Positions 21,640 through 33,923 of a DNA stretch of 64,000 nucleotides are shown piece by piece. Within the stretch, counting starts at the first letter, position 1, and the number at the start of each line of letters is the position of its first letter. The stretch comes from Amborella trichopoda. Taxonomy: Eukaryota; Streptophyta; Magnoliopsida; Amborellales; Amborellaceae. The stretch spans positions 2,693,526 to 2,757,525 of the forward strand of contig NW_006499364.1 in NCBI RefSeq assembly GCF_000471905.2, written 5' to 3'. The notes below the pieces were generated by a model. The model worked only from the letters and a program-made list of their open reading frames with translations. It was not told the origin of the DNA and made no database searches. A program made the translations under genes and the position numbers.

Positions 21640-22453
21640 TACAAGAGGTAGATCAAATAACGAGTAGCTTATTTCAAGAGCATTAAAAAGTTTGAAATGG
21701 ATTTATGTCAGCTGGTGTCCACCCCTATAGATAAAACAGATAAATTATCCATTGATTTATGTCATACTAATGATAATGATGATATGAGAAATATTTCATA
21801 TGCTCAAGCATATGGTGCATTAATTATGATGTGTCATGCACTAGGCCAGATCTATGTTTTGTTGTCGGATTTGTCAGCAGTTATCAAAGAAACCCTAGAA
21901 TGATACATTGGCAAGCAGTAAAAAGGATATTAAGATATATCGAAGGGACAAAGAAATACAAGTATCAATATCAAGGTTCTTCCCTTATACCTGTAGATTG
22001 GAGTGGTGATTATAATGATAGTAAATCCACTTCAGGTTTCACTATCACACTTAGGAGAGGTGTTGTATCATGGTGTAGTTAAAAACAAGATTGTGTTGCT
22101 TTATCAACCATGGAAGCAAAATATGTATTGGGATCACAATAAGCTATTTGGTTGAGGAATTTCCTCATGGATTTAAACTTGGAATGCATCGCTTATGAGC
22201 CTATAAACATATTATGTGATAATCAAGCATTCATTGCCATTATCAAGGATTCAAAATAAATTCTAAATCCAAGCACATTAGTAAGAGGTATCACCATAAT
22301 CAAAATGTAATGGAATATGGAGATATAACAGTTGATTATATACCTTCAAATGAGATGCTTGCATATCGATTAACTAAGGCTTTGAGCATGGACATATTCG
22401 AGAAACATGTAGCAGGTATGAGCCAGAGATATATCCAAGAGGAAATTCAATAA
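21640..22453 (+). pseudogene. Ty1/copia pol, C-terminal reverse transcriptase and RNase H, broken
   Basis: This is the end of a copia polyprotein. Blocks in order: end of reverse transcriptase (FEMDLCQLVSTPIDK, ISYAQAYGALIMMCHA, then in another frame CTRPDLCFVVGFVSSYQRNP, HWQAVKRILRYIEGT) and RNase H (VDWSGDYNDSKSTSGFTI, then a stop, QDCVALSTMEAKYV, AIWLRNFL, ILCDNQAF). It ends RYIQEEIQ with TAA at 22451. At least two frameshifts and several stops are present. The 5' part is lost in or before the gap. Confidence 0.88.
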
Positions 22454-22556
22454 TGGTGTATACAACCATATCGGTGGGTATATGAATATCCCATGTGGAT
22501 CCCATGTGGAAAGAATGAGGCAATGCAATCTACAAGATGTCAAATGGGCTTCTAGC

Positions 22557-22567
22557 CAAGTGGGAGA
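22557..22567 (+). other. Polypurine tract of the copia element
   Basis: AAGTGGGAGA directly precedes TGTTGGAAATCTGG. This is the usual copia 3' junction. Confidence 0.75.
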
Positions 22568-23278
22568 TGTTGGAAATCTGGCCTATCAGGTGCTTTCTTC
22601 TTTGAGAAATTTATTTTTTAATAATGGTGTAAAATCTATATTGAAGCATATGTGAAATCCCATTTGGTGAACATGAGGAAATTCCATATATTTGAATTAT
22701 TTGTTAGCTTTAATAAGATGTTGCTTTGGAGGGAAAATGCAGTGGTGTGTTTGGATTCTTTGTAAGAATTTGTTTTATATTATAAATATACAAAAATTAT
22801 TTAATTTCTAAATATTTTTTATCAAATTGTAAGAATGCTTGGATAATATCTTATTATGAGAGTCACTAGTGGACTAATGATACTTTTAGCTCATTACATA
22901 AGAATAACAGCTTGGTAACAACTTGTTAATCCTAATTAGCTGCACTTAAGGGAAGTAAGGCAATAGTTGCACTTGGATCTCAATTCCTATAGACCATGAA
23001 TGTGAGAGTTACAAAATAGTGTTCTTTATAAAAAGAGATTAACCTCTCTAGAAAAGAGACAAATGGATGAAAAAGAGAGATTGAAGGTGAATGAGATTCA
23101 CCAAGGAAGACTCTCAAGGTTGCTGGTCACCAGATAGCTTGGTTTATAGGATTTGGTATGGAACCTTTAGTTCCTTGTGTGATTTAAAGATAGATCCAAG
23201 TAAGTCGTATATTGATTTATTTATTAAGTACTTTTTTGGTATTATTCCTTGTAATTTTTTTCTATTGGGCCTAACCCA
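22568..23278 (+). repeat. 3' LTR of the copia element
   Basis: It starts TGTTGGAAATCTGG after a polypurine tract. The end is placed at GGCCTAACCCA (23278) because LINE coding sequence starts within the next bases. The length is 711 bp. No 5' LTR is in the window. Confidence 0.7.
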
Positions 23279-23521
23279 TTTACTATGATTATCGTAAGAT
23301 TAATATGGCGTTTGATGTTCTTGCTAAAAAGGCTGCAGTTTTTATGGAGGCCACCATTTGGTATTCCAAGCCTCCAAACTTCTTAACCTTCCTTTACTTC
23401 ATGATGTGGCGCAATTACCTTATTATAGGGTTGTAAAATAGTATGATGTAATTTTTTCTATCTTTTATTAATAAAAAATGGGTAGAGGTCCTTGTCCCTC
23501 ATTGAATTACCGAAAAAAAAA
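23279..23521 (+). mobile_element. LINE 3' end with poly(A), interrupted by the copia insertion
   Basis: Right after the copia LTR the sequence reads YDYRKINMAFDVLAKKA, matching the end of the RNase H domain of plant L1-type LINEs (N..aD.LAk.a). A short 3' tail follows and ends in nine A (23513-23521). The copia element therefore inserted into this LINE. The LINE part left of the copia is missing or in the gap. Confidence 0.7.
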
Positions 23522-24420
23522 TTTCTAATAGCCGTTGCACTTTCACTTTGAAATTGTTATAAATGTTTTTTTTTTTTCTTTATAATCTTACATAACGTCA
23601 GTGTGATCTAATGGGATGGGAAGGAATGAGACCGAGAATTTTTAGTTTAAGCTTTGTAAGTGAACTGCTGAGATTAGAAATGAAATCTTCATCTTTTGAT
23701 GAATATGGGATGTTTGCATTTAGAAAACTCGCACAGTTGCTGGTTTATTCTTTCCATTTATCAACGGTGTGTTTGCTAGTTATTTACAGAACATGAGGCA
23801 TAGAATTTTGATCAACCCCTAAATGAATCATGCTCAGGACCGGTTCTTGTCACTTTACTTGTATACACCTACACTAAAATCATAAACTATACTTAAACCA
23901 GTAAATTCAGGAAAAGTAAATTTATATGTTAAAGCATGTGCTTTTCTTAATGCAAAATCATTTTTCCATATCTTTTAACTTCTAGGAGTTTGGTAATTTT
24001 TATTGTCATGAAATTTTTTAATAGTTGAATTTATCTTTTTAATTTGTTACTAAAGTTGAATATTCCAACTTCTGGACCAATGATATTCACTAGGAAAATT
24101 ACTCATCCAATTCGTAAATTGAAAAAAATGAGTCCCAATTTGAATGCGAATTATCATATAGTAACAACTTCAATGAGTTTTGCATTTTCATATCATGTTG
24201 ATTAAAAGATGTTGCATATCAATATAGTTCTTCCAAATTGGACCCAGTGAAAATTGTAACCTTAAACAATATTTTGTCTAAAATTTGATCAGCTGTGCAA
24301 GCCTGCAAATTCGTTGTCTATCCTCTATAGTTTTTACCTTTTTTTTTATATTTTTACTCAATGTTAAGTATTTCTGATTTCTCTTATCTGATGAATAAAA
24401 TACTACGATTTGTCCCTTTT
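23522..24420. other. AT-rich stretch, nothing recognised
   Basis: No open frame longer than about 60 codons and no repeat structure beyond short A/T runs. Confidence 0.6.
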
Positions 24421-24429
24421 AATTTAAAT

Positions 24430-25080
24430 AATGAGAGAGAGAGAGAACTCTGTGAGAATTAATTGGAAAAATAAAAAGAACATGGGGTTTATGGATTGAA
24501 AAGAATAGAAGGACTTTTTAGGAGTTATGGCTTGAAAGGAATAAAAGGACTTTTGATTGTGGGTTGATGGAGATGCAAAGGCTTCAAAACAAAATACTAA
24601 ATACACTTTGGAGTTAGTTTACTGTTACTAACAAAAAGATATAGAATTTCTAAGGTGGATATTTTCCTCAATTTGGGAAATATCATTTCTTACATAATGA
24701 TAAAAGTGAGGAGTTTTGAGTGCTTTGAAAAGTAGAGAGAGAAAGAGAGGGGAGTAGTTTTGAGTGCTTTGAAAAACAAGAGAGTGGACACAAAAATCAC
24801 AGGGTCTGAGAAAGAGAGAGAGCCCTAAAAATGGGGAGAGAGAGAGGGGAGATTACCTAAAAGATGAGAGAGAGGACCTAAAAATTTAGGAGAGTGAGAA
24901 GGCAAGAGAGAGGAAAAAGGACCTACAAATTGAGGAGAGAGAAAGGATCTCAAAATTAAGGAGTGAGAGAGAGGACAAAAATCATTGGATACTAAGAGAG
25001 AGAGGAGAGGTACATAGACTCACAATGGAGGACAAAAGGATGATAGAGAAGAAGAAGATTACAAGCTTATAATCAGAGTG
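24430..25080. repeat. GA-rich low-complexity tract
   Basis: Repeated AGAGAGAG runs are mixed with phrases such as GTTTTGAGTGCTTTGAAAA (twice, about 50 bases apart near 24712 and 24760) and GGACCTAAAAATT. It may be the 5' untranslated region of the following LINE. Confidence 0.7.
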
Positions 25081-25139
25081 TTCACGAAGACCAGCTCCCC
25101 CCCCCCCCTGGAGTGTGGGGTGTGGTGTGTTAGATTTTA

Positions 25140-27243
25140 TGGGGAGATTCAGCCTCTCTGGTTTTGGTAGCCCAGGTATCTCTCATGCTTTGAAAAGAAA
25201 ATGGAACTATCAGAATGGGTCCTATAGAGAGGGCTAAGGACATGGCTCTTCTGATCGCTTCCTTTCTAGGGGATATCTGAGAACCTCTCCTCTTGATGGA
25301 TCTAATAAAGTTGTAAGAAGGGATGTTGTTAGACATCTTCGTTCTTCTCACGTGGTTGGTGATCGATCCTTTGCCTTTGTGGTTGGAGTGCCGGTCCATT
25401 CCCCACCTTCGAAGCTTCCTGAGCATTTGAGGGTAATTGAGGAGCGGCTTCTTGCGTAGTTCCTTAGAGGGAAATGCTTCAAAATGTCGTGGTTTGCTCC
25501 TTCTCCCCTCCTCTAGTTGAACTTGGCTCTTTTCATGATTGGATTACTAAGACGTGGAAGTGTTCAATTTCATGCAAAAGTATCTGAGGTGGTAGAGTGC
25601 TGATTTCTTTTGACTCATATGCGGATGCCAGGAGGGTTTTCCAAAGTTCCAGAGGTTTCAAGGGATGGCTCTCACCCTTCAATGGTGGCCACCACATCTG
25701 AATCACTCCTTTAACTCGGTCGCAACAGTTTGGGTGCAGGTAGAAGGCATCCCTATCCATGCATGTACAAAGGAGGTATTTTCGATGGTGGTTAATTCTT
25801 GTAGCTATCTTGTTGAATTTGATTGGGATACCTCAGCTGTACCCGTATTGGGAGTCCTATGGTTGAAGGTTAAATTTCCACCTGGTAGGACTGTTCCATC
25901 TACGTTGATTTTAAAAGTGGGTGGTGATTTTTTTAAGTTAACATTATCGATTGAACGAGATTTTCCCATGGGTCATTTTTCTTCAGCTTTATCTTCGCTT
26001 AAGGTGGTCGATTGAAGCCATCCGGTTCTATCTGGGAAAAAGGATGGCAAGTGGTTGCCAGGAAGAAGAAAAATTCAATCCACCATGAGAGAAACAATCA
26101 AAAAAAGCCAAAGTTTAGATGAGAATGGAGAAGGAGAAACCCTAACAATGCTATTGGTTGTTCAAGTGCGAGCGGAAATAATTCCTCTTCAAATTCAAAT
26201 TATGTCCCAAGGATTCCAAAGTTAACCATCAAGCTATGCTGACTATGCTACTGGATGTACCCATCCTTAAGGACATGTCTAAGGGCAGAGCTCCCTTGAT
26301 GGAGAATGTCACTTCGAGCCCAACGCCTTCCTTACTTGATGCAGATGAAAGTTGTCATGTAGTTGTAGCTGGGTCTGAGACGTCCCTAGCCACCATCTGA
26401 TTAGGGGTCTCATGCCTTTAATCCCATTAGACTTCAACAAACTGCCTGGATCACGAGGGCCTGCATTCCTCTACCACCTGTAAGGTGACGATGAGTGCAG
26501 TGAAGTTGCATCATATCTCTCTCGGGAAAGGTACATAATCTTATACATCCCCGCCTCCTTTTAAGGAATCCCATTGAGTTCCTTCTCTTGCAACTTCCTT
26601 TTTGGTGCAAGATTATTCTAAATTTGGAGGGAGCCTCCTATGGGTCTTTCTCTTGGGTATTGCTTGTGCTCAGTGCCTGTGTGGTCTCTTGAAGAACATG
26701 GAAGCACAGAAAATGACTAATTGGGAGGCAAAGAAGCAGGAGTTTGTGCTTCGGAATGTTGACACTTTTTCAATTCTCCCTCATGCAGCTGTGAAGAAGA
26801 ATGTTTTTGATTGGGAACTAGAGGTCAATTGGCAAAATCTTCATGTTAAGATACCCTTTGGACCTGCTACTCCGGAGCATTTACCTCGTGACCTCATGCT
26901 GGCCTCCAGTGCTGGTACTTCGCCCATCATGCTGATCGAATCCTCTTCCTCGGAGGGAGATCTTTCACCTGGCTCTCGTAACTTGTCCAAGAAGCTGTAT
27001 AAAATGATGAAGGTTTTAAGCAAAACAACTATGATATTCAAAGCTGTGCAGGTGGAGTATACGGGGGAGATTGTTGTGGTAGAAGAGGGTATTGTGATTG
27101 GAGATCTGAATTGGAACCCAACATGGAGAAGGAGGGCTAAAAAGAATGAGGCCCAGAGACTTGTTATGGAACTGCCTTCGACCCACTTTCTGCTGTTCTC
27201 CCAAGGATCACTTGGGGTGGGAAAGAATTTTATCCCTGATTAA
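25140..27243 (+). pseudogene. LINE ORF1-like frame, broken
   Basis: The best preserved part (25665-26015) reads TVWVQVEGIPIHACTKEVF and CSYLVEFDWDT, the pattern of the DUF4283-type domain found in plant LINE ORF1 proteins. A later open part (26602-27243) reads KKNVFDWELEVNWQ and ends IPD with TAA. No clear CCHC knuckle is visible. Stops and shifts divide the frame. The role would be RNA binding for retrotransposition. Confidence 0.6.
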
Positions 27244-27245
27244 GA

Positions 27246-28325
27246 TCTAATCATGTAACATCAGGGGACTTAGGGACCCTAGGAGGAAGAGAGCATTGAA
27301 ATAGCCAGTGCGAGCTTTAAGCTGCACATCTTACTTCTTCAAGAAACCAAATTGACTTCACCTAGTATGTCGAACGTACGTAGTTTTTGGGGCATGGGTG
27401 CCATGGCATTCTATTTTGTTCCTTTAAGGGGTTCATTTAGCAGTTTACTAACTCTTTGGGAACCTTTGGTTCTTGCAGAAACCATTTTGAGCACCTCCTT
27501 TAGATTTCTTGTTGTTTCTTTCATGGGTTTGGGGCTGCTCCATTGTTGTGTGGCCCTAATGTACTTGGGGATAAAATGGTTTTTTTTTTATGATCTCTAG
27601 AGCGTTATTTCTATTGTTGATGGTTTGTGTTGTATAGGGGGAGACTTTAACCAAACTAGGTCTCTTAATGAATCAAATTCTGCTAATGGTTTTAATTCTT
27701 TTATGTTGTTATTTGATAATTTCATATCTTTACTTGGTTTGCTTGATCTCAATATTGAGGGGACCACTTTTACGTGGTCTAATAACTTGGCTACGAACCT
27801 TCAAGTGTCCAAATTGGATATATTTTTGATCTCTTGTGATAGGGAAATTTTTTTTCTAAAGGTTTATGTCAAAGCGTTACTGCATTGGACCTCTGATAAT
27901 GTCCCTGTTATGCTTGAAACTGAAGGGAAACAGTTTTCGCCATCACAGTTCAGCTTTGAAAGTTTATAGATGCAAGAGGATTCTCGGAGAAATGAAATCC
28001 AATCAAGGTGGACGGGTGGTTTGGATTTGTAGTTTCTCAGTTTGAAACATAGAATTAAGATTTGGGAGAAGAATAAATTTGCGAACTTAAAGAAAAAATT
28101 CAAGAGGTATTGTGCCTGTTGAATATTCCCAACCAGCAAAGAGGGGCTTGGTTGCTGGATAGATGGCTTTCAGGGATCGTCTTGAATACAGATTGCGTGC
28201 AGTTTTTTTAAAAAGAAGAGATTTACTAGTTTCAACGCTCTAGATCCAAATGGATTAAGGAATGAGACAATACTTCCAGGTATTTCCTTGCAATCGATAT
28301 TTCTATAAAATGATGTAATAGCTAT
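27246..28325 (+). pseudogene. LINE ORF2, endonuclease and spacer only
   Basis: The endonuclease nicks target DNA for reverse transcription. Motifs in order: CNIRGLRDPRRKRALK (about 27255), LLQETKL (about 27334), CIGGDFNQTRSLNE (about 27632), GTTFTWSNN (about 27763), SDNVPVML (about 27894; usually SDH-x-P, so the catalytic His is Asn here). After 28150 the frame reads QRSRSKWIKE and stops at the LTR B junction. The reverse transcriptase domain is therefore absent. Several stops and frameshifts exist. Confidence 0.82.
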
Positions 28326-30780
28326 TGTATGGTATTTTTGACACACTGGTATCCGCGATATAAATACAAGAGGAGCCAATGGTAACCTAGACCTGCAGCT
28401 ACCAAAATGCCTGTGGACTTCAGAAACCCAGATCAAATAAGCCTTATTTTTAGACCCTTGATAATGATTTCAAATCACCACCAAATCAAGCATATGAGTC
28501 TCCCATGATTACTCAAGGATGCCCTCCAAGTTTTGTCCAATTCATGCACGATTAGAGAAAATAAGTAAAAAATTAGTTTTTCGGCTGAAGCCACTTGCAT
28601 GACTACGGTACATGATTGCTAGAACTTTACTCTAAAGTCCTCTAGTGACCATGGGACCACTTCTATTGATTTTAGAAGGCAAAAAATTGCTTTTCTACCA
28701 AATTTCAGCTGAATCCAACCTTCCAGGTTGTACTTTCCATAAATCGTAGGATTTTTTCTATTCACAAACCCATTTCAACTAGTTATTATTTATAACAACT
28801 ATGTTTTGCAAAAATGGGTAAAATTCTGAAGCATGGTTCTTTCTTGTCATGAAGCAGATTGACTCCAAATTCGAGTATGTCGTTCATCTCACAAAATTCT
28901 ACGATTTGATTAGTGGCACGAGCCAAGGGGACCCACGGATAGGGGGAAATCTCACATGAAAGTTCGTCAAAAAAATCTAAAATACAACATATGTAATTAC
29001 TATGATGACCATATCTCAAGATTTCAGACTCTTACAACCTCAAGGTCAGGTCCATTTGCGATTATGACTCGAAAGGCTTCATTTCGAGTATTGTTTTCGC
29101 TAGTAATGGAGGCCGAGAAGGCGTCATATTAAGCCTCAAAATAAGGCATGAATTTCTGGCGCCGGAATTCCATTTCCCAGTGACCATCCAAATTAAAGAA
29201 GTGATCAATCGGAACTCAAATCGAGGGGTTTGTTGTAAAACGATTGAAACGACTTGCCCTTCGAGGCATGGCTATGGCAAGAGTTCCATTTTTGAGGGAT
29301 GGTTTTGTAATTTTCAAGATTTTGGCTATGGGAAAAATGGCCATTATGCACAAAAATGAGATTGATTATTTTATTCATTTTAATGTCTTGTTTTATTTCG
29401 TTGTCTTTTGGTTATCCACTCATATTTTGTGGAGATCATTGTTATAGGGTACTTATCGACATATATATCCCTGGTGTGAATAAGGGTGAAAGCTAATTGC
29501 GACTTAGGCCCATGGGTACCAAAATTCCTGCGAACTATGGAAGTACTACTAAAACAAACCCTGATATGGAGCGAATTTTGAAAGGGGATGGATTGGTCCC
29601 AGAAAGCATGCAGGGGTAGCATTTGACTCCTTAAGAACATTTGCCAAGTTTGGCTTCATTACGATTCGATGAAGTTAGGCTAGATCAAACGAAAAAGCAG
29701 TTTTCAAATTTGGCCCCTAACATGCTAAAACGAACCTCATAACTACAACCATATCATCGGGGCCTCAGATGAACACCAGACCACTTCCATTGGATTTCGA
29801 ATGTTCGAAAACCCAAAGATATTAAATTTCAGCTCATTCGGACAATTTTGGACCATTTTGCAGTCAACTTACCCAAAAGGGTAGGTTACGCACTATTCTG
29901 GTGCGCACTCGGTGAACCAGTATTCACTTATGGAAACTGTCTTATAATTTTGGGATGACCTACGAACGCCATAACTACTCTATTTTAAGATAGATAGAGC
30001 CCAAATTTTTGGAGGTTCTTCATCTCGTCGACGCGCATGTTTTGATATATGGCACGGCCAGTGATATGATCCGAGATGAAAGAAGTCCTAGAGAGAATTT
30101 GCTCAAGAAAACTCATGTAGTACAAATTTTTGCAAGAAGGAGGTCCCCTCATTCAAATGATGACATCATGAAGCCCCGACCTTGGATTGACTTGAAAATG
30201 GGTCCATTGCGACCATGACGTCAAGGGATTCGATCCAAAGTAAACATCATGTGTGATAAAATGCCAAAAAAGATGTATTTTGAGGTTGCATAAAGGGATA
30301 TTTTTTGACAACTGGAATCCATATTCAACAACTTGCCCAATTCGGAAAGCGATGATCCGGTCACCAAATCAAGCCATTCTTGTCACAAAACGATCATGGC
30401 GGCTTCCCCTTCATTTAATAATAAAGGATCGAGCCAAAACGTCAAAAAATGGGCTAGATCTATGATTTAAGATTGCAAATTTTCTATCTTTTTCCAGATT
30501 ATATCAAGAGCTCAAAGCTTCGATTCAAAGATCAATTAATATGTCAAAACAATCGTCTCGCCGAGATCATCACTTCTACGACATTATTTCCTTCGGAAGG
30601 ACTCGAAATGATCACCATAGCGCATGGTACCTTTTTCGAGGCTATCTCACCATTTCCAAAATTGTGAGTAGAGAATGGTCATTTTGCCCCAAAAATGAGA
30701 TTTAATTTTAAATTATGAAAGAAGTAATATTCAATAATTTTGGTTAGTTATGGGCATCCACCAGTGTTTCAAGGGGATGC
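28326..30780 (+). repeat. Diverged duplicate U3 blocks within LTR B
   Basis: Block 1 is about 28326-29450 and block 2 about 29460-30780. Paired landmarks: GGGACCACTTCTATTGATTTT (28654) with GACCACTTCCATTGGATTTC (29778); GTCGTTCATCTCACAAAATTC with GGTTCTTCATCTCGTCGACG; GGCCATTATGCACAAAAATGAG (29339) with GGTCATTTTGCCCCAAAAATGAG (30678). Only the second block has a clear TATA box. Confidence 0.6.
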
Positions 30781-30788
30781 TATATAAG
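30781..30788 (+). promoter_or_regulatory. TATA box of LTR B
   Basis: TATATAAG lies at the position matching TATAAATA of type A LTRs, just after the GGGCATCCACC block. Confidence 0.55.
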
Positions 30789-31207
30789 TAGTTCATGATC
30801 ATTTATAACCCTAATTTCAAGAGGCTAATGTAAGTTCAAAAAAATTAACGTAATAACTTGAACTTCCCTTAGTTTGGGATATTTTTGTCTTTACCCCTTT
30901 TCCAAAGAGAGGAGAAAGAAAACTTTCCCCACAAGAGAATACCCCTAGAACTTCTCACTTCCTACCAAGAACTCCTTGCTTCCTACTTGGAACTCTTCAC
31001 CCCAAACGAGCGCTCAGACCGGTTCATGGGCCACATTTAATAGCCCCTCACTCTTTCTCTCTCATCTGTTCTCTCTCATCTCCCTCTCCTTCCTCTCTCT
31101 TTCTCTCTCTTCCCATCTCTTTTCTCTCTTCCCTCTCTCTCTCTCTCCTCCTCTCTCTTCTCCCTCTCCCTTCACTCTCTTTCTCTCTCTTTCCATCTCC
31201 TCCTCCT

Positions 31208-31751
31208 AGTCGGACCGACGGTTAAGTCAATGGTCCTCTCCTCTCTCTATCTCTCTCTTCTTCTCCTCTCTCTTTCTCTCCTCTCTTTCTCTCTCCTTCC
31301 TTCTCATTCTCTCCTTTCTCTCTCTTCCCTTTCTTTTCCTCTCTTTCTCTCTTTGCTCCTCCCAATTGTACCGACGAATAAGCCGTTGATCCCCTCCTTT
31401 CCCACTCTTTCTCTCCTCCTCTCTCTCCCTTCCTCTCTTCCTCTCTCCTGGCTCAGACCAACTGCTAAGCCGTCGGTCCCCCCTCTCTTCCCCCTCTTTC
31501 TCTCTCTTTTTCTCTTTCTCCCTCTTACTCCTCTCACGGCTCAAACCAGTGGCTTAGTCATCGGTCCCCTTTCTTTTCTCTCTTTCTCCCTCTCTCTATC
31601 TTCCGCCGCATAGTTCGAACCGACAGCTTAGCAGTCAGCCCCTCTATTCTCGCTTTTTACCCCTCTCTCTCTTTCCCTTTCCCTCACGGCTTCGACCAGC
31701 GACTTAGCCACCAGTCCCTTCTCTTCTCTCCCTTTCTCCCTCCCTCTCTAT

Positions 31752-31804
<53 letters not shown>

Positions 31805-32000
31805 CTCTCGTCTCTCTCGTCCTACCGTCCTCTTCTCTACTCTCTCTCCTCTCTCTCGTCTCTCGTCTCGTCTCGTCTCTCGTCTCTCNNNNNNNNNNNN
31901 NNNNNNNNACGCAGCCTCTCTCTCCTTTCCTCTCTCTCTTCCTTCCTCTCGCTCGTCACGCGCTATCACACTCTCTCTCTCTCCTTCTCCTCCTCCTCTC

Positions 32001-32044
<44 letters not shown>

Positions 32045-32240
32045 GCTTGAATCAGTGGCTTAGCCACCGTCCCTCCTCTTTTCTCTCTTTCTACCTCTCT
32101 ATTTCTTCCTCTCTCTCTCTCCCTTTTGGCTCGGACCGGTGGCTTAGCCATCGATCTCCTCTATTTCCCTCTTTCTTCCTCTGTCTCTTTCTTTCTCTCT
32201 CTCACGACTCAGACCGACGGCTTAGCCTCCGATCCCCTCC
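31208..32240 (+). repeat. Array of dispersed short palindromes in the CT-rich block
   Basis: About ten insertions of a GC-rich phrase, CTCGGACCGACGGCTTAG followed by CCATCGGTCCC, lie near 31208, 31366, 31452, 31541, 31613, 31690, 32044, 32130 and 32208, usually 72-89 bases apart. Consensus arms are ACCGACGGCT and AGCCGTCGGT around one central base. Individual copies carry mismatches. Confidence 0.8.
31889..31908. other. Assembly gap (20 N)
   Basis: A 20-N spacer inside the CT-rich block, probably a gap of unknown size. Confidence 1.
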
Positions 32241-33923
32241 CTCGATCGCCTCACGGCTCTCTCTTTTTCTCTCTCTCACTCTTTACCTCTCACTTTCTCC
32301 CTCTTTCCCTCCTCTCTCTCCTTTGATTTCTCTCACTTTCTCTCCCACTCTCTCTTTCTCATTCTCTCTCCCTCTCAGTATCTCTCTTTCTCTCTCTCCC
32401 TTAGTTTCTCTCTCTTTCTCACCCTCTCGATCTTTTTCTTTTTCTCTCTTCCTCTCCCTCTCGCTCAATTTCTCTTTTTTCCTCTCCTTCTCATTCCCTC
32501 TCTTCCTCCCTCTTTCTCGCCCCCTCTCTCTCGGTCTCTCCTTCTCTCTATTTCTCTGTCTCCCTTAGTTTTTGTCTCTCTTTCTCACCCTCTCTCTCTC
32601 TCGATCTCTTTCTTTCTCTCTTCCTCACCCTCTCTCCCTTGGTTTCTCTCTTCCTCTCCTTCTTGTTCTCTTTCTTCCGCCTCTTTTTAGGCTCCTCTCT
32701 CTCAGTCTATGTTTTTCTCTTTTCCTCACCCTCTCTCTCTTTCTCTATTTCATATTCTCTCTCTTCCCCTTTCTCGATCTCTTTCTTTCTCTCTCGGTCT
32801 CTGTCTTTCCCTATCTTTCTCATTCTCTATCTTTCGTTCTCTTTTTCTACCTCTCTCTCAGTCTCTCCCTTCCTCTCTTTCTCGTTCTCTCTCTCACTCA
32901 TTCTCTCCCTTCCTCTCTTTCTCGTTCTCTCTCGCTCAATCGCTCCCTTTCTCTCTTTCTCATTCTCTCTCTCACTCATTCTCTCCCTTCCTCTCTTTCT
33001 CGTTCTCAATCTCTCCCTTCCTCTCTTTCTCCTTCTCTCTCTCTCAATCTCTCCCTTTCTCTCTTTCTCGTTCTCTCTCCATCTCTTTTCCACCATCTCT
33101 CTCCCTACTTCTCTCTTCCTCTCTCTCTCTCAGTTTCTCTTCTTTTATCTCTTTCTTTCTATCTCTCTTCTCGTCCCTCCTCTCTCTCTCTCTTCTTCTC
33201 ACTCTCCCTCTCTCTCAGTCTTTCGGTCTCTCTCTCTATCCCAATCTTTCTCGCACTCTTTCTCACTTTTGATTCCTCTTTCTCCATCTCTATCATGATT
33301 TCTACGTTCTCAAATTTCTCTTGCTTTCCCTCTCTCTTTACCTTGATGATCTCCTATTCCATCTCTTTCTTTCATTGTTATTTCCCATCCCTTTCTCTTT
33401 CAACATTACAACTCTCTTTTATTTGCACATATCATCATCATCACCCTCACCTGAAATATTTTATTCACTATTATTAGTATGAGGTTGTTTATCAAGATGG
33501 TGCCGGAAGGCTACCAAATTGACAAATAATCTCCTATCACGACCTCCCCTTTTCTATTATTCTTCCAATAAAGAACCAATCTAACTACAAGTCAGGGTCT
33601 TCTGACCCACTTGTCTGACCATCGTACGCGTATGTATTCATAAGGCACAAAGTGCGAGCAAGGGAGCTAGAGCTGAACCAATCTCAGGCTAGCGGGACTT
33701 TCCATTGTGATCTAAGAGGGCACAACCAAATGCCCGAGCGTGTCATGAACCAACCTTGAGGTAGGTCCTACCTCACACCCTACAATTCTCTCTCATTAGT
33801 TAGTACTTGCTTGCACATGCACCTCAGACATTGTCGTTTCTGAGAGAGCGATCTCGAACCGAAACCACACATCTAGGTCCTTGTACGTCCTTTCAACTCG
33901 ACGAGATCGAGGCCCAACCAGCT

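Larger units (their letters stand above)
25108..28325 (+). mobile_element. L1-type LINE, 5' part, cut by LTR B
   Basis: ORF1-like sequence is followed by the start of ORF2 with an AP-like endonuclease. The element is broken at 28326, where the LTR of Element 2 begins within a conserved ORF2 block (QRSRSKWIKE, DNTSRYF). The left limit is uncertain; a C10 run at 25098-25107 is the last non-LINE landmark. Confidence 0.75.
31040..33300 (+). repeat. CT-rich block of LTR B
   Basis: About 2.26 kb is almost entirely CTCTCT/TTTCTC sequence with (CT)n runs near 31755 and 32010. The part after 32270 has repeats of about 50-60 bases such as CCCTTCCTCTCTTTCTCGTT. Type A LTRs have only about 200-300 bases of such sequence here. 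The 300-codon Ser/Leu/Phe open frame (32572-33477) reflects composition. Confidence 0.85.
28326..33920 (+). repeat. Left LTR of Element 2 (type B)
   Basis: It starts TGTATGGTATTTTTGACACA exactly where the LINE frame ends and is followed at 33924 by a primer site. Its ends and several internal blocks are homologous to LTR A (TTCATCTCGTCGACG; GGGACTTTCCATTGTGATC; GAGAGAGCGATCTCGAA). At 5595 bp it is longer because U3 is duplicated and the CT-rich part is 2.3 kb. The GC-rich hairpin array of type A is missing; a different palindrome array replaces it. GCTAT (28321-28325) precedes it and would be the target duplication, but no partner is seen on the right. Confidence 0.75.

Noticed and set aside
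31227..31544. Arg/Glu-rich minus-strand frames
   Set aside because: Complement of the CT-rich tract.
32572..33477. 301-codon open frame, plus strand
   Set aside because: Ser/Leu/Phe-only low complexity from CT-rich DNA; other frames are open as well.
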